Assembly: GCA_905182985.1 (NCBI GenBank)
Contig: CAJJDN010000109.1
Location: 318,926 to 382,925, forward strand
Source: Paramecium sonneborni
Lineage: Eukaryota; Ciliophora; Oligohymenophorea; Peniculida; Parameciidae
Direction: 5' to 3'
Length of the DNA stretch: 64,000 nt
Both the position numbers and the translations under genes were made by a program. The notes below the pieces were generated by a model. It saw nothing but the letters and a program-made list of their open reading frames with translations. It ran no database searches and was not told the DNA's origin. Position 1 is the first letter of the stretch. Every line of letters starts with the position of its first letter. This document shows positions 1 through 11,114 of this stretch, piece after piece.

Positions 1-559
1 TTTAGTTGAAATTTCTGCATATAGTAAATTTTAGTCTTTGCACATCTATTGTACTTTTTCTTAAGGAATGCAACGAAGATTTTAAGCATCATTCACAAGA
101 TCCAATTTATTTCCAACAATTACAATAGCTACGGATTCATCTGCATAACCATGTATATCTTGATAATTTTTGATTATCAAGTACCTTTAAGCCAATTTTA
201 TATATTTTCATAAGTGTATAGATCAGTTAGATCATAAAACAATAAGGCTCCTTATGATTAACGAAAATGACTAAATAGTTGGAATAATACTTTGATGTCA
301 CAGACTTATATTTTTCTGATCCAGCTAAATCAATCATATCATACCTGTATCCCAGATTTTCAATGTTATTAATTACTCCTTATAAACAATCTATTTTGAG
401 GCATATTCAACTCCAATTGTAGATTTTGGTTATTAAGGAGTAATGTTTTTGATGGCTCTAATGAAGAAACTTGATTTTCCAACTTTACTATCTCCAACAA
501 GGATGACTTGATATAGTTATAAAACTATTCATACCTTTATAAGAAGAAGTTTATTACAT
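1..559 (-). CDS. Rab-family small GTPase (3' end cut by window edge)
   Basis: Small GTPase of the Rab type, a membrane-traffic switch that binds GTP. Reading from the ATG at 559 and removing four introns (507-534, 325-344, 271-290, 159-184; 20-28 bases) gives MQQTSSYKVILVGDSKVGKS at the start. The P-loop is GDSKVGKSS, the switch II motif is WDTAGSEKY, and the NKLD guanine-specificity motif follows in IVGNKLDL. The intron at 271-290 is needed to restore the family pattern SNHFRQSQGALLFYDLTD. The window stops before the C-terminal tail, so the prenylated Cys motif cannot be seen. Which Rab subfamily is not clear. It lies 57 bases downstream of the protease gene on the same strand. Confidence 0.9.
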
Positions 560-616
560 TATTAAATTAAATTTAATAATGCTGATTGATAAAAATGAAA
601 TCAAATACAAATTCAC

Positions 617-1018
617 TCAATAAATTACTCTTCCATAAATTAAGTTGATTGGAATTGGACCATGAAACTTAGAATCAAAAGATAACTTTCCATTATCACC
701 TTCAATCCAAACATGGTTTTTAGGTACCTTATTACCATAAGGATCAATCTCATCTTCCAAGTGAATTATTCTTTTACAAACTATGTAATCTGGTCTAACA
801 GGAGATTTGGCTATAATTATATCACCTTTTTATATTTTATAAAGTGCTCTTTGAACCACTACAAATTCCCCATCTTTTACAGTTGGATGCATTGATTAGC
901 CCTCTGAAACTTCAAATGAAATCACATGTTGGGTTAATAAATAATAAGAACAAAAGGCAGGTATTACCATTAGAATTTCTTTTTATGAGGCAAGAATTTA
1001 CTTTAAAGAGGATAGCAT
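617..1018 (-). CDS. mitochondrial inner membrane protease subunit (S26 signal peptidase, IMP1-like)
   Basis: Serine protease of the S26 family that trims proteins sorted to the mitochondrial intermembrane space. The single 133-codon frame starts at ATG 1018 and ends TGA 617-619. The catalytic Ser lies in EGQSMHPT and the catalytic Lys in the KR of DYIVCKRI. The typical C-terminal box follows (NHVWIEGDN, then SFDSKFHGPIP and LIYGRVIY). A hydrophobic stretch, MVIPAFCSYYLL, near the N-terminus is the expected membrane anchor. The protein is somewhat shorter than the usual 160-170 residues because the N-terminus is compact. Two TAA and TAG codons inside the frame read as Gln. Confidence 0.88.
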
Positions 1019-1861
1019 CTATTTATATTAATAATTGCAGTACTTTAATATTTACAACAAAATTGTTTTTTTTAATTTATTTTATTTAATTATATAAAAA
1101 AAACTAGTTCATCTAATTTACATAATAATTATTGTTAAAACAAAACTCATCAAGTTTATTAATCTATCAATAAAAACACTTTCCATTTTAAATGATAATT
1201 TTGAAAAATATATTGTAAATAGATAGATAATTATATTCCTCATCGAATAATTATTATATATCTATTTAAGAATTACATGCTAATTTTGTCATAATAAGCT
1301 TTTTCATATAATTTTCATGTGATAAAGAAATGGATCAAAGATTTTAAAATATATTTTCACTTATCAAATTAAACAATATTTTGTTTCTATACTTAATATT
1401 TCAAACTAATTATTTAAATTAATGATTTCAGTTAGGTTTCTTTATGATTATTCCTTCTTCACCATTGTTGAATTTTTGAAGATTTTAATTGATGCATTTT
1501 GATAAATTGGTTTATTTGATATTAGTCAGAATCCTTCCTTATTATAGAAAAAACAAAAAGGAAATAATGAGAAAATATTGATTCAATATATTTATTATTC
1601 ATAATTTCTAACTGAACAAGATAAATTGATGAATATGAAATTATGTATCATAGTCATTAATTTTCAAAAATTAACATTTAAAAAATATTTAGAAATTGTG
1701 AAATAGACTAAATCTACTAATGAATTGGATAAGAAAGATTAAAAATATTATGATGAAGTGCTTACTAAAAAAATAAAAAAAAGAAAGTGTTGTAAAATGA
1801 AAAACCTTAATTTGTTACATATCATATCAAAAACAGTATATTTATATAATTATAATATTAA
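1019..1861. other. intergenic, with an unassigned open frame on the plus strand
   Basis: AT-rich spacer. On the plus strand a frame is open from about 1510 to 1865, with Lys/Glu-rich content such as ELDKKDQKYYDEVLTK. It has no start codon in a sensible place, and its stop overlaps the ATG of the SAXO gene. With only TGA as stop, open frames this long occur by chance in this DNA. I cannot assign it; it may be a gene remnant. Confidence 0.3.
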
Positions 1862-2841
1862 ATGAACTTTAATATCAGAAATAGAGTTAGACCTTAGACT
1901 GCTTACTCAATTTCATAAAAAGATGTATTCTAATGTCTAATAATTCAAAGTTAACGTCTGGTAAATTTTCATAGAATGACCAATAAGTTATAAATAAATT
2001 GTTAGAAAAAAATACTAATTATTTTGAACATGTCAAAGGTAAGGTCTATATATAATTGATAGATTAATGTATTTGTGGATTGTGTATTTGTGGAGGATGC
2101 AAATGTGGATTAGAAAGATTGAAAGAATAATAAGGAATGCCTATGAAATCATAGTATCAACAAGACTACGTTGAAAAATAGTCATCAAGAATGAAATCAA
2201 TTTCATAATTACCATCTTATAAAGATGATTATACTATGAAATTTGAAACAACTCAAAGAGTAATTAAAAACAGTTATTTTAGCTTGATTTCAAAGATCCA
2301 AAATAAAGACCACAAACTTCATATAAGCCTGAATAACCTAGATTTATTTAGCCATTTCATGCAGGATCTACTTATTAGTTAACTCATATTTAAATGCCTG
2401 AGAGTATAAGATACTATATATTATAGATGAAAGAGTAAATATCATTCCTTAAAATCATCCAACAGTTATGAAAGATCTTAAATTCTTAGGATCAAGTGAA
2501 TATAAAAGGAATTTCAGTGGAACACCCATAACTAGAGACAAAAATCTGATATTTGGAGCACATAGCAGTTTTGGGTAATTAAAATTGTAAGAAAGTTTAG
2601 AAATCCAATAAATCCAGGATTGCCATTTTTTGGACAATCTACGTCATCTAGAGCATTTAAACCATTTAAAGCAAAAAAAACAAGACCTACAAAAACTAAT
2701 ACATAAGTTTAAAGTGTACCAACATTTGATGGTTAATTTTCAACAATAACAAAATTGGATTTCGGTGATAAATCACTATAGATTTGTCCAGCAAAAGCGA
2801 TTCTTAATTCTAAAAAACATTCTAATCGTTCTGGGTTTTGA
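1862..2841 (+). CDS. SAXO-type stabilizer of axonemal microtubules
   Basis: Microtubule-associated protein of cilia and basal bodies (SAXO/FAM154 family). Five introns (1925-1950, 2039-2062, 2260-2282, 2404-2426, 2575-2600) leave 858 bases, 285 residues. The family's N-terminal Cys cluster is present as CICGLCICGGCKCG (about residue 60), followed by repeated Mn-like microtubule-binding modules containing SQYQQDYVEK, SYKDDYTMKF, STYQLTH and SSEYKRNF, each with the typical spaced aromatic and charged residues. The start at 1862 was chosen because it needs only one intron to join the Cys cluster. The gene is followed by 66 bases and then the convergent eIF2B relic. Confidence 0.85.
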
Positions 2842-2907
2842 ATAAAATAATATATCAAGTATTGATATTTTACTTATTCTATTTAATATAATATATTATT
2901 CAAAAAT

Positions 2908-3555
2908 TCAAATATCTTCATCTTGGACATCATAGAAATCACTGAACAATTAATAAATACTCTATGGAGTGTATTAACCTTAATTAGTAATATATAAGCT
3001 TATATAATCAGGTGGTACATAATCAAATGTAATCTTTAAAATACAAAATAAAAATACTCAAATACTTATTTAATCAACAGTAGAATTTAAATTTATTGTT
3101 AATGGAGATACAAGTTCATTAAATGTTGTTTAATCAAATGCATAATTTTGAGTTAATTTATGTGCTCCAGATAAACAATAACTGGAATAGCTAATTGTTG
3201 AGCTAAAACACAAATTGCATATGTTCCTGAAAGCATCAAAAAACCTCTATTTTTAAGAATTTCATCTATTCCCAATAAAATTTTATTTACTCTTTACATT
3301 ATAGCATATGCATTAGTAAAAGGTATCAATGTGACATTCAATTTATGTTTATCTAAATCAATAGTAAATTATTTTCCTAATTTTTCTGTTTCACTTTCTA
3401 ATATAATATTTGTTTCATAATCGTCTATTGTAAAATTTTATGGCAATTTATCTTATGAGGCTGATAAATGAGTCTTAAGGGCTTACATTGATGCTTTACA
3501 AGAATTTAGTCGAGCTAGAATTATAAAAAATAATACGCTATGCTTTTTAAGTATT
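2908..3555 (-). pseudogene. decayed eIF2B beta-subunit relic
   Basis: The C-terminal half matches translation initiation factor eIF2B beta, part of the guanine-exchange factor for eIF2. Recognisable blocks are NAYAIMQRVNKILLGIDEIL, the GTYAICVLAQQLAIPV helix, and ITFDYVPPDYISLYITNQG near the end. Defects: the family block with the HSNEVIMT-type motif and about 100 neighbouring residues is missing upstream. One T is lacking near 3178 (PVIV then LSGAHKL lie in different frames). The join before ITFDYVPP near 3050 cannot be made by a legal intron without a TGA. No in-frame ATG with a plausible N-terminus is visible. I read it as a dying duplicate; a sequencing error could explain one shift but not the missing block. 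Confidence 0.72.
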
Positions 3556-3784
3556 TATAACTTTAAAATATTTATTATTTAATAAATTAAATTATTTATA
3601 TTTCTTATTTTTTTATACATTATAAGTAAAATTAATTCTATTAATTTAAATGTTTCTTAATCTATTACTTATTTTTGTTAGACGCAAAACATTAAATTTT
3701 ATAATGAAATTATGTTATAGAATATAAGGGTTAATTAGTATTCAATTTAATAAATATTTTATAATTATATATATTATAATAATA

Positions 3785-6700
3785 ATGAATAAGAATCAAT
3801 AAATAGAACAAGAATGTTCTCTCTTTTACATTGGGAAATTTTTATGTAATTTTAAAACAGATGAAGGATTTGCAAAAATGGATAATTCTAAATAGAAATA
3901 TAAAATAAAAACTCAATCAATTCCATTACAAAGAATTAAGGATATAAAATTTCCTTAAAAGAGATTATTTGTGGTAGGAGGTGGAAATCTATAAGAGGGT
4001 AAAACAGTAACTTGTAAAGTAAAAAAAGGTGAGGAAGATATATTTAAGCTTTACAATAAATTTGGGTATATTGAACATGTTTTTGATGAATAATGGTATT
4101 TTTTGATAAATGCTGGTTATGTTAAATTACAGATAAATTTTACACAATTAAATGCATAAATTTCAACTATCACCTTAACAGAAATATCAGTATTTATGAC
4201 AGAATAGGCAATCAATGATAATTATGAGCTTAAAATTTTAAGGTTTAATAGAAAAAACAAAGGTTAAAGGAGAATAATTGGAAATGAGAAATAAGGATAA
4301 ATATAAATTTAAAACTAAGAAGAGATTAAAATGGAACATTAAAGATTTGCTAGATTATCTTTATTGCTTATGTTTGATTTTATGAACATATAAGTTGAGA
4401 CACCAGCACTTGTAAAATCAGATAAACAATTTAAAATATTTTTTTCATAATATTGTTACTTTCATGAAAAATACAATTCTTAACCTATTAATTAATTGAT
4501 GAAGTCTTATCATAGACCTATAATTGAAAATTAGGAATACTTTAATAATTATATTAACAATAAATAATTTTATAACAAATTATTTAATCGAGAGTAGATT
4601 AAAAAATTAGCATTACTAAAAGATGACAAGTAAGGATATTTATCAAATAGAATGCCCTATAAACCATAAATTGAAAAGATTCATCCTCTTTTTCATTTAT
4701 AATTTTAACGTGTTGCTATTGCATTTTATGAAGCAATTCTTAGTTTCATAAGAAGAACTATGAACTCTGTTGTTAAATAATAACAGAGTTCATATTCAGA
4801 TTATATTCTGAAAACAATATTTTTATCAACATTTCCTATCCAAGAGAATAATTACTTTAATGATGAATAAAATTTAGAATAGCAATAAAACTTTATTTAA
4901 TCAAGATAAACAATTTCTAATAATTTAAATGAAAATAGTGGAGTAGAATTATTGAGTGATGAAAATTTAAGAATTTATGAAGATTCTAAAAATCAAATTC
5001 TAGATTATTTTTATATTGATTATGTGATTTAAGAAGAGAATCCTAAAAAATAGTCATTGAATATATTAAAGAAATAACAAGAATCTTATTTTGAAGAAAC
5101 AAAACTTTAATTATAAAAATAAAATGAAGAAATTTAATAACAAGATCTAAATGATATATTTGTTTTGGCAAAATAATTAAATGAATATAATACTCCATCA
5201 AAAATGTAATCCTAGTTGAAAAAACATTAAAAAGAGGCTTTGTATTGGATGCTTGTGAGAGAAGGTTATATCAACAATTCATCTGAAGATTAAAAATAAC
5301 AATTATCACCTTTATGGTAATAGATTAAACTTTTAAATGGTGAAACTTTCTATGTAAATACTTTTACTGCCAAAATTTCTAAATAGTTTGTACCAATTCA
5401 AGAAACTAAAGGTGGGATATTAGCAGATGAAATGGGATTGGGAAAAACTCTTATGGCATTAGCATTAATATTAGAAACTTAAAAAAAAGGTTAACAAACA
5501 CTAATAGTTGTTCCAAAGTCAGTACTTTTATAATGGGAGAAAGAAATTTAAACTCATTCTAAACCTAGTAGTCTAAAAGTATTAGTATATTATAAACAAT
5601 AATCTAGAAGTTTAAAGATAAAAATATAAGATTACGATATTATTTTAACTACTTATGCTATATTGGCATCTGATTATTCAATATGGACATAGATTAATAA
5701 TCTCAATTAAGATTAAGAACAAGACTACTAATAATAAAAACAGAAAAAATAAAAATAATAATAAAAAAAAAATACTAAGTAAAGTTAGAAATCCAATTTT
5801 ATAGAAGTGGAAGATGATGAAGATGATGAAGATGATGAATATGATGAATATGAAGAATATGAAGAAAACTCAAATTTTATAGATTTAACTTCTAATCATT
5901 CAGAATTTGATTTAATAAGTGTTTATAAAATGTAAGAGGAATTGAAAGATGAAGATTATAAAGAAAAATAATAACCAAAGAAAAAAAAACTAACTGCAAA
6001 ATAAATACAAAAAGCAAAAAAAGAAAATAATTTATTTAAATAAAATTATTATAGAGTAATATTGGATGAAGCTCATAATATAAAAAGTAGATTTACCCTT
6101 CAAAGTAAAAGTGCTATTGCTTTAAAAAGTTAATTTAGATGGTGTTTAACAGGAACTCCTATGTAAAATAAACATGATGATTTATTTAGTCTTCTTTAAT
6201 TTTTATAAGTTGAAACATTTTCAGAATAGTAAGATATTGTCATTATATTATAGTTTTTGGTGGAATACTTATGTTAACAAAGAAGAAAATGAAGATGATC
6301 AATAAAGAATTTTAGCTTAAATTTTATAACCTATAATTTTGAGGAGAACAAAGAATTCATAACAATTTGAAGATCTATAATAAGTAGTAGAAAATATACA
6401 TTGGGTTGAATTGAATTAAAAAGAGAGAATTTTATATTAAAAATTGCTTTCAGGTTCATAAAGTCTTTTTAACAATATTGTGAAGAATACACTAAATTAA
6501 AGTTATATTCATATATTTTAGATAATTAACAAGCTAAGACTTGCATGCAATCATCCATAATTGGCTCTTAAAGATATTAATTTGGAGAAAACACCTTTAG
6601 ATTCTGTACTTGAGAAAATTGATAAATTTTTTAATGAAAAATCACAAAATGGTAATAAAATTACTGAGGAATATAAATAAAATTTGATAGAAAATATAAA

Positions 6701-7490
6701 AAATGGAAGTTTTACTGAATGTTTAATATGCACTAAAAATTAAATAACAATTTTTAGTTTATCATCTTGTGGACACATTTATTGTAATGAGTAATATTTA
6801 AATTAAATTTTAGATGTTTTTAAGAAACAGTTACTAAACTTAAAAATTGTCCATCTTGTCGTACTAAATTGACAATCTAAGATTTAATTGAAGTTGGAGT
6901 AGAAAATGAAACTAATTTTGAAGAATTAAAAGATTTATCATATGGTCTGAGTTCAAAATTAACATCTATTGTCAATGAAACTAAACTTATTTAATAAAAT
7001 AAGGAAAAGGTATTGATTTTTACTTAATGGATTGAAATGATTGGATTATTGGAGAATTAATTTTAAGAAAATGGAATTTTAGCATATCGTATTACTGGTT
7101 AAATGACTGTGGATAAGAGAGAAAAAATAATTAATAATTTTAAAGAATAATAAAATGTTACTGCACTTATACTTTCTTTGAGAGCTACATCTACAGGATT
7201 AAATTTAACAATGGCTAACAATGTTTTCTTTGTAGATCCATGGTGGAATGTAAAATTTTAATTTATATTTATTTTAGCCTGCAATTGAAGATCAAGCTAT
7301 TGGAAGAGCAGATAGAATAGGATAAAAAAATTAAGTTAAAGTTATTAGATTTTTATCTAGAAATACCATTGAATAATAAATTAACTTGTTGCATTAAAAA
7401 AAAAAATTTTATATTAAAAGAGCACTTGGTAACAATTAATAAAAGGAATAAGAATTAGAAGATTTCAAATTTTTATTATTTTCAGAATGA
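3785..7490 (+). CDS. RAD5/HLTF-like SNF2 helicase with RING E3 domain
   Basis: DNA-dependent ATPase of the SWI2/SNF2 class combined with a RING ubiquitin ligase, the layout of Rad5, HLTF and Rad16, which act in DNA-damage tolerance and repair in the nucleus. Three introns (6229-6253, 6791-6813, 7250-7277) leave 1209 residues. Walker A is ADEMGLGKT (about residue 548) and the DEAH box is LDEAHNIKS (about 760). The C3HC4 RING (CLIC...CGHIYCNEC...CPSC, about 970-1010) sits, as expected, between the two helicase lobes. Lobe 2 has [12 protein letters not shown] and [20 protein letters not shown]. Between motif Ia and the DEAH box is a long, low-complexity insert rich in Gln, Lys, Asp and Glu (about residues 645-740). 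The N-terminal 110 residues resemble the HIRAN region only weakly. RAD5 versus RAD16 identity cannot be settled here. Confidence 0.9.
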
Positions 7491-7533
7491 ATAATTAATT
7501 ATTTTTTAATATATAAATATTTACACTATATAA

Positions 7534-9195
7534 ATGCATAATGATTAGGAACTAGAAATATTTTATAACTAAAACAAGTAAACTAAAGTGGAAATTATTT
7601 CCAAAAAAAATAATTAAAGGATACTAAAATTAGCAAAACAAATACTATTAATCAAACTTTAAAAAGTTTTATAAAGAAAAAACAAAATTAGAAATTTGAT
7701 TAGTGAAAACTCTACAAAATAAAGAAACATTAGTCTTTGTATTTACTTAAAAAATTATTTTGTAAGATAGTATATAATATTTAGAATAGCTATAGAAATA
7801 TAAAAACATTGTTATTGCAAATAAAAATTTAGAAGTTAAGATGTTATAAAGATTTGAAGAATTAGCATTTAGAAATATTGCTGAATAAGAGGATAGTGAT
7901 AAAATAGCAGCATATGTATGGAATCTTTAAGAACTCTTTTATAAAAGAGAGTGCATTTTATAAAAAGAGAGTGCATTTTATGAAAAGAGAATTATCTGTC
8001 GATATTTAAGCACTCTTCTATCTCAAGAGAATTATTCACTTGTTGGATATCCAGATTTAGTTAATAAATATAAAGATTAGTAAGCTTTAATTTCAATATA
8101 TTTGTAAATTATTGGTAATTTTATCAAAAACTTTCTTAATAAATAAAGGGAAATTATTTTAAATTAGTATTTATAGCACATTTTTTTTATGAACAGAAAT
8201 TTAGAAGATCTGATGTTGAATAAATAATGAAATTTATTTAAAAAATAAAGAAATCTTTAATGTATCATAAAATAAGGAAAAATTAACAATAATTGATTGT
8301 GATAAACTTTTACTTTTGAATTAATCTCTAATGCTTTTAACATTCTTTCTGATAAAGATAAGACTTTTTTCGATTTGATTAAAGACTTGCTTAACAATAT
8401 CAGATTTCTTATAAACGATTAAATTAAAATCGATACAGTGAAGAGAGTATAGAAAGTAATGGAACATAATATTATAGGAGATTATATATATAGATATTTT
8501 TCAGATTTAGATGAATAAATATAAAATTTATTAGCAAATATAGATTAGATCACATAATTATTAAATTCAATTGAGAGATTAAATTTAAAAACTATGTAGG
8601 ATTAACTTGAAGTATTATTATGTTTTATAAATACAATTTAAGGGCATTAAATAGAAGGAAAAACTGCATTAATGGCCCAGAAACATAAAGCAATAATTTC
8701 TGATTTGCTTAATTAATTTGAGTAAACAGTTGAGGATTCAAAAATAAAAAAGGATAAAATATAAAAATAGCCAGCAAATCAATTCAAAATGGCTAATGCT
8801 AAACAAGTTTTATATGATGATGATTTAAGAGAAGAAATAATTATATAATTTGAAATTGCAAATCCATACAAACTTTCAACAAGTGATCTACCTAAACGAA
8901 AGCCTAAATTGATCAATTTAAATCAAATAAAGTCTCAAGCTAATTAAATCACTGTTAATGAATTATAAGAAGCAGAAGAATTTATTAATGGAAATATTGA
9001 AAAAGATTACGATAATAACAAAAGTAGAAAAATTATGATAAAAAAGAAAATACATGATTTGATTAAGCATAAAGAGATTTATTATATGAAAGAGAATTTG
9101 ATAAACTTGAAGAAAGTTCAAATGCAAAATCGAAAGAAGAAATGATTTTAACTCTTAAGAATTTAAAAGATTAAGTGCAATAATATAAAAAATGA
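7534..9195 (+). CDS. uncharacterised protein gene, exon structure unresolved
   Basis: Not recognised. The first exon from ATG 7534 and an intron of about 32 bases lead to a segment containing NQTLKSFIKKK, which loosely resembles a PCNA-binding box. Longer stretches that look coding follow in changing frames: EELAFRNIAEQEDSDKIAAY, then SLVGYPDLVNKYKD, then YIYRYFSDLDEQIQNLLAN, and finally an acidic and Lys-rich tail with NELQEAEEFINGN. I could not place all introns, so the end is uncertain (TGA at 9143 in one frame or 9193 in another). It may be an intact gene with many introns or one with frameshifts. It starts 43 bases after the RAD5-like gene on the same strand. Confidence 0.4.
7937..7990 (+). 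repeat. short tandem duplication inside a reading frame
   Basis: Two near-identical units, 7937-7955 (19 bases) and 7956-7975 (20 bases), are followed by a partial third to 7990. Each reads roughly TTTTATAAAAGAGAGTGCA. The two units add 39 bases, so the local frame is kept (13 extra codons, with FYKREC echoed by FYEKRI). Confidence 0.8.
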
Positions 9196-9275
9196 ATTTA
9201 AGATTTTAGAAATATTTCATAGATTTCTCATTTACTAAATTGTATGTTTTAATAAAATTATAATTAATTTAAAAA

Positions 9276-11083
9276 TCAAAAACCTGAAACTTAATCCTAT
9301 GATTTTTCTATATTATATCCTTTATTTCCTAATTAATCAATAACATTTGTAAGATTTTGTTATTATTAATTATATTTTGCAAAAAATATTTTTAAAGCAA
9401 TCAATAATAAGCAAAACAAAATTAATGATGCAATTACTATTACAACTAAAAAATAATAATTGTTTTATTCTTCTTCTAAAGTATTTATAACTTTAATAGA
9501 AAAATCAATCTCTTTTTTACACATTATTAAATTAGAATAGAATGATTAATTCTAAGCTAATTGATATTAAAATTTTTCTTTGCACCAAGTAGAATTTAAT
9601 ATTGCATTAACTGTTATTTGACTTTATTTAGTTGCTAAATTAGTTAATTTGCATTCAACAAATGGTTCAATTCTAATAAATCTTATAAAAATAAGACTTC
9701 TAAAAGATATAGCCACCAAAAAGCTCTAAAAAGAATTAAGTTAAAAAATACTTAATTTAAATGCTGAGTTAAATAGAATTATTACATTTAAGGAATAATT
9801 GCGTATTAATCAGCATCTTCTTAAACTTCTGTTCCATCTTCCCAAGATTCATCAGTAATTGGAGAATTATAATTTACTTAAAATCCTTCATGAATGGAAT
9901 GATATATTATTTTATGGCCATCATAACCTCTGATAATAGCAAATTGATCTTCTATATCAATATCAAAGTATTTTCCATCTAGATAATGGGTTTTCATGTA
10001 AAATAACTTTTTATCTTATGAGTATATGCAATATTCTATTATATGATTATATGAATTTTGTTCAATCATTATCATTATAATATTTTAATATGATTTAATT
10101 AACTTTGCTCCTTTAATTTCAAAAATAGAATCTAACCATTTCGTTAAAGTAAATGTTTAATGTTATATTGAATATATCATTAATCCTTTATATTTATCGA
10201 GAATAAAGATATAATTATTATCAAATCCCCCAAAGTCAAAATCTGATATGATCATATCTGGGATATCATTAGATAGTTAACTATAAAGATTTTAAATTTA
10301 GATTAATGAGTTTTAATCATCAAATGTATAGATATCTATTCCTAATCTTCCTCGAGCAACATATAAATAACCTTTATGCAGTTTGGCTATTCCAATGTAT
10401 TCATCTTCGTTATAAATAGAGATATTGCTATTTTTAAATGAGAACTAACCGTCTATTAATTTTCCAATAATTATTTATTATGGGAATACAATAAATACAC
10501 ATGATTACTAATCAAACCAAATTAATTATGGTGAAACAGGTTCATATTAGGTTTATCTTAGATCACTAAAATTGAATGTTTAGTTTGATTTAATTGAAAA
10601 CTTATGAGATAATTAGGAGAATTCAAGTTAAAATAAATATAGGATATGATTGCTTGTTAAAACAATAAGACCTTAAGATGTAGTATTGACTATTCCAACT
10701 AGCACAGGATTTTTCATAATAAAATTAGGATCATTAACATTGGCAGTTCTGTTTATTTTTAAAGATTAATCAGCTTAATAAACATTTATTGATGGTAATA
10801 ATAATTAAATTTCATTTACCATATAAGGTTCAAAATGAATATTCTTATCATGAGAGGTGCAACTCAATAAAGATTCATTGCTTGAAGTCACTTTCATTCC
10901 AATTGTAGTTTTAGAATCATTATATTGTACAACTCTTTTTGTCTATTCTGGAACCATTTCAATAGGTTATTATTCATTTGTTTTTTGTAATTCAATTATT
11001 TTTAAGTCTTAAATGGGATTTTCAAGTTTAATTTAGGATTTTACTATAGTAGCAAAGGTAAAAGTGAAGATTATAAAAATCAT
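9276..11083 (-). CDS. single-pass membrane protein with signal peptide, ciliate-type
   Basis: One intron (9726-9751) leaves 1782 bases, 593 residues. The N-terminus MIFIIFTFTFATIVKS is a signal peptide. A long ectodomain follows in which segments such as LIWFDQQSCVFIVFP, YIGIAKLHKGYLYVARG and FDFGGFDNNYIFILDKYKG repeat the hydrophobic, Gly/Asp-ended rhythm of beta-propeller blades. Near the C-terminus are a few Cys and one membrane helix (YYFLVVIVIASLILFCLLLI), then a short Gln/Asn-rich cytoplasmic tail. The likely role is a surface or organelle type I membrane protein; no specific function can be given. The propeller reading is an inference from sequence rhythm only. The giant gene at 45848-50204 seems to have the same overall plan. 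Confidence 0.75.
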
Positions 11084-11114
11084 AATTTTATATAAATTAT
11101 ATATTTTTTAATTT

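Noticed and set aside
713..1089. Two plus-strand frames of 60 and 81 residues with the standard code
   Set aside because: They lie over the minus-strand protease gene, which has conserved catalytic motifs; the plus frames are shadows.
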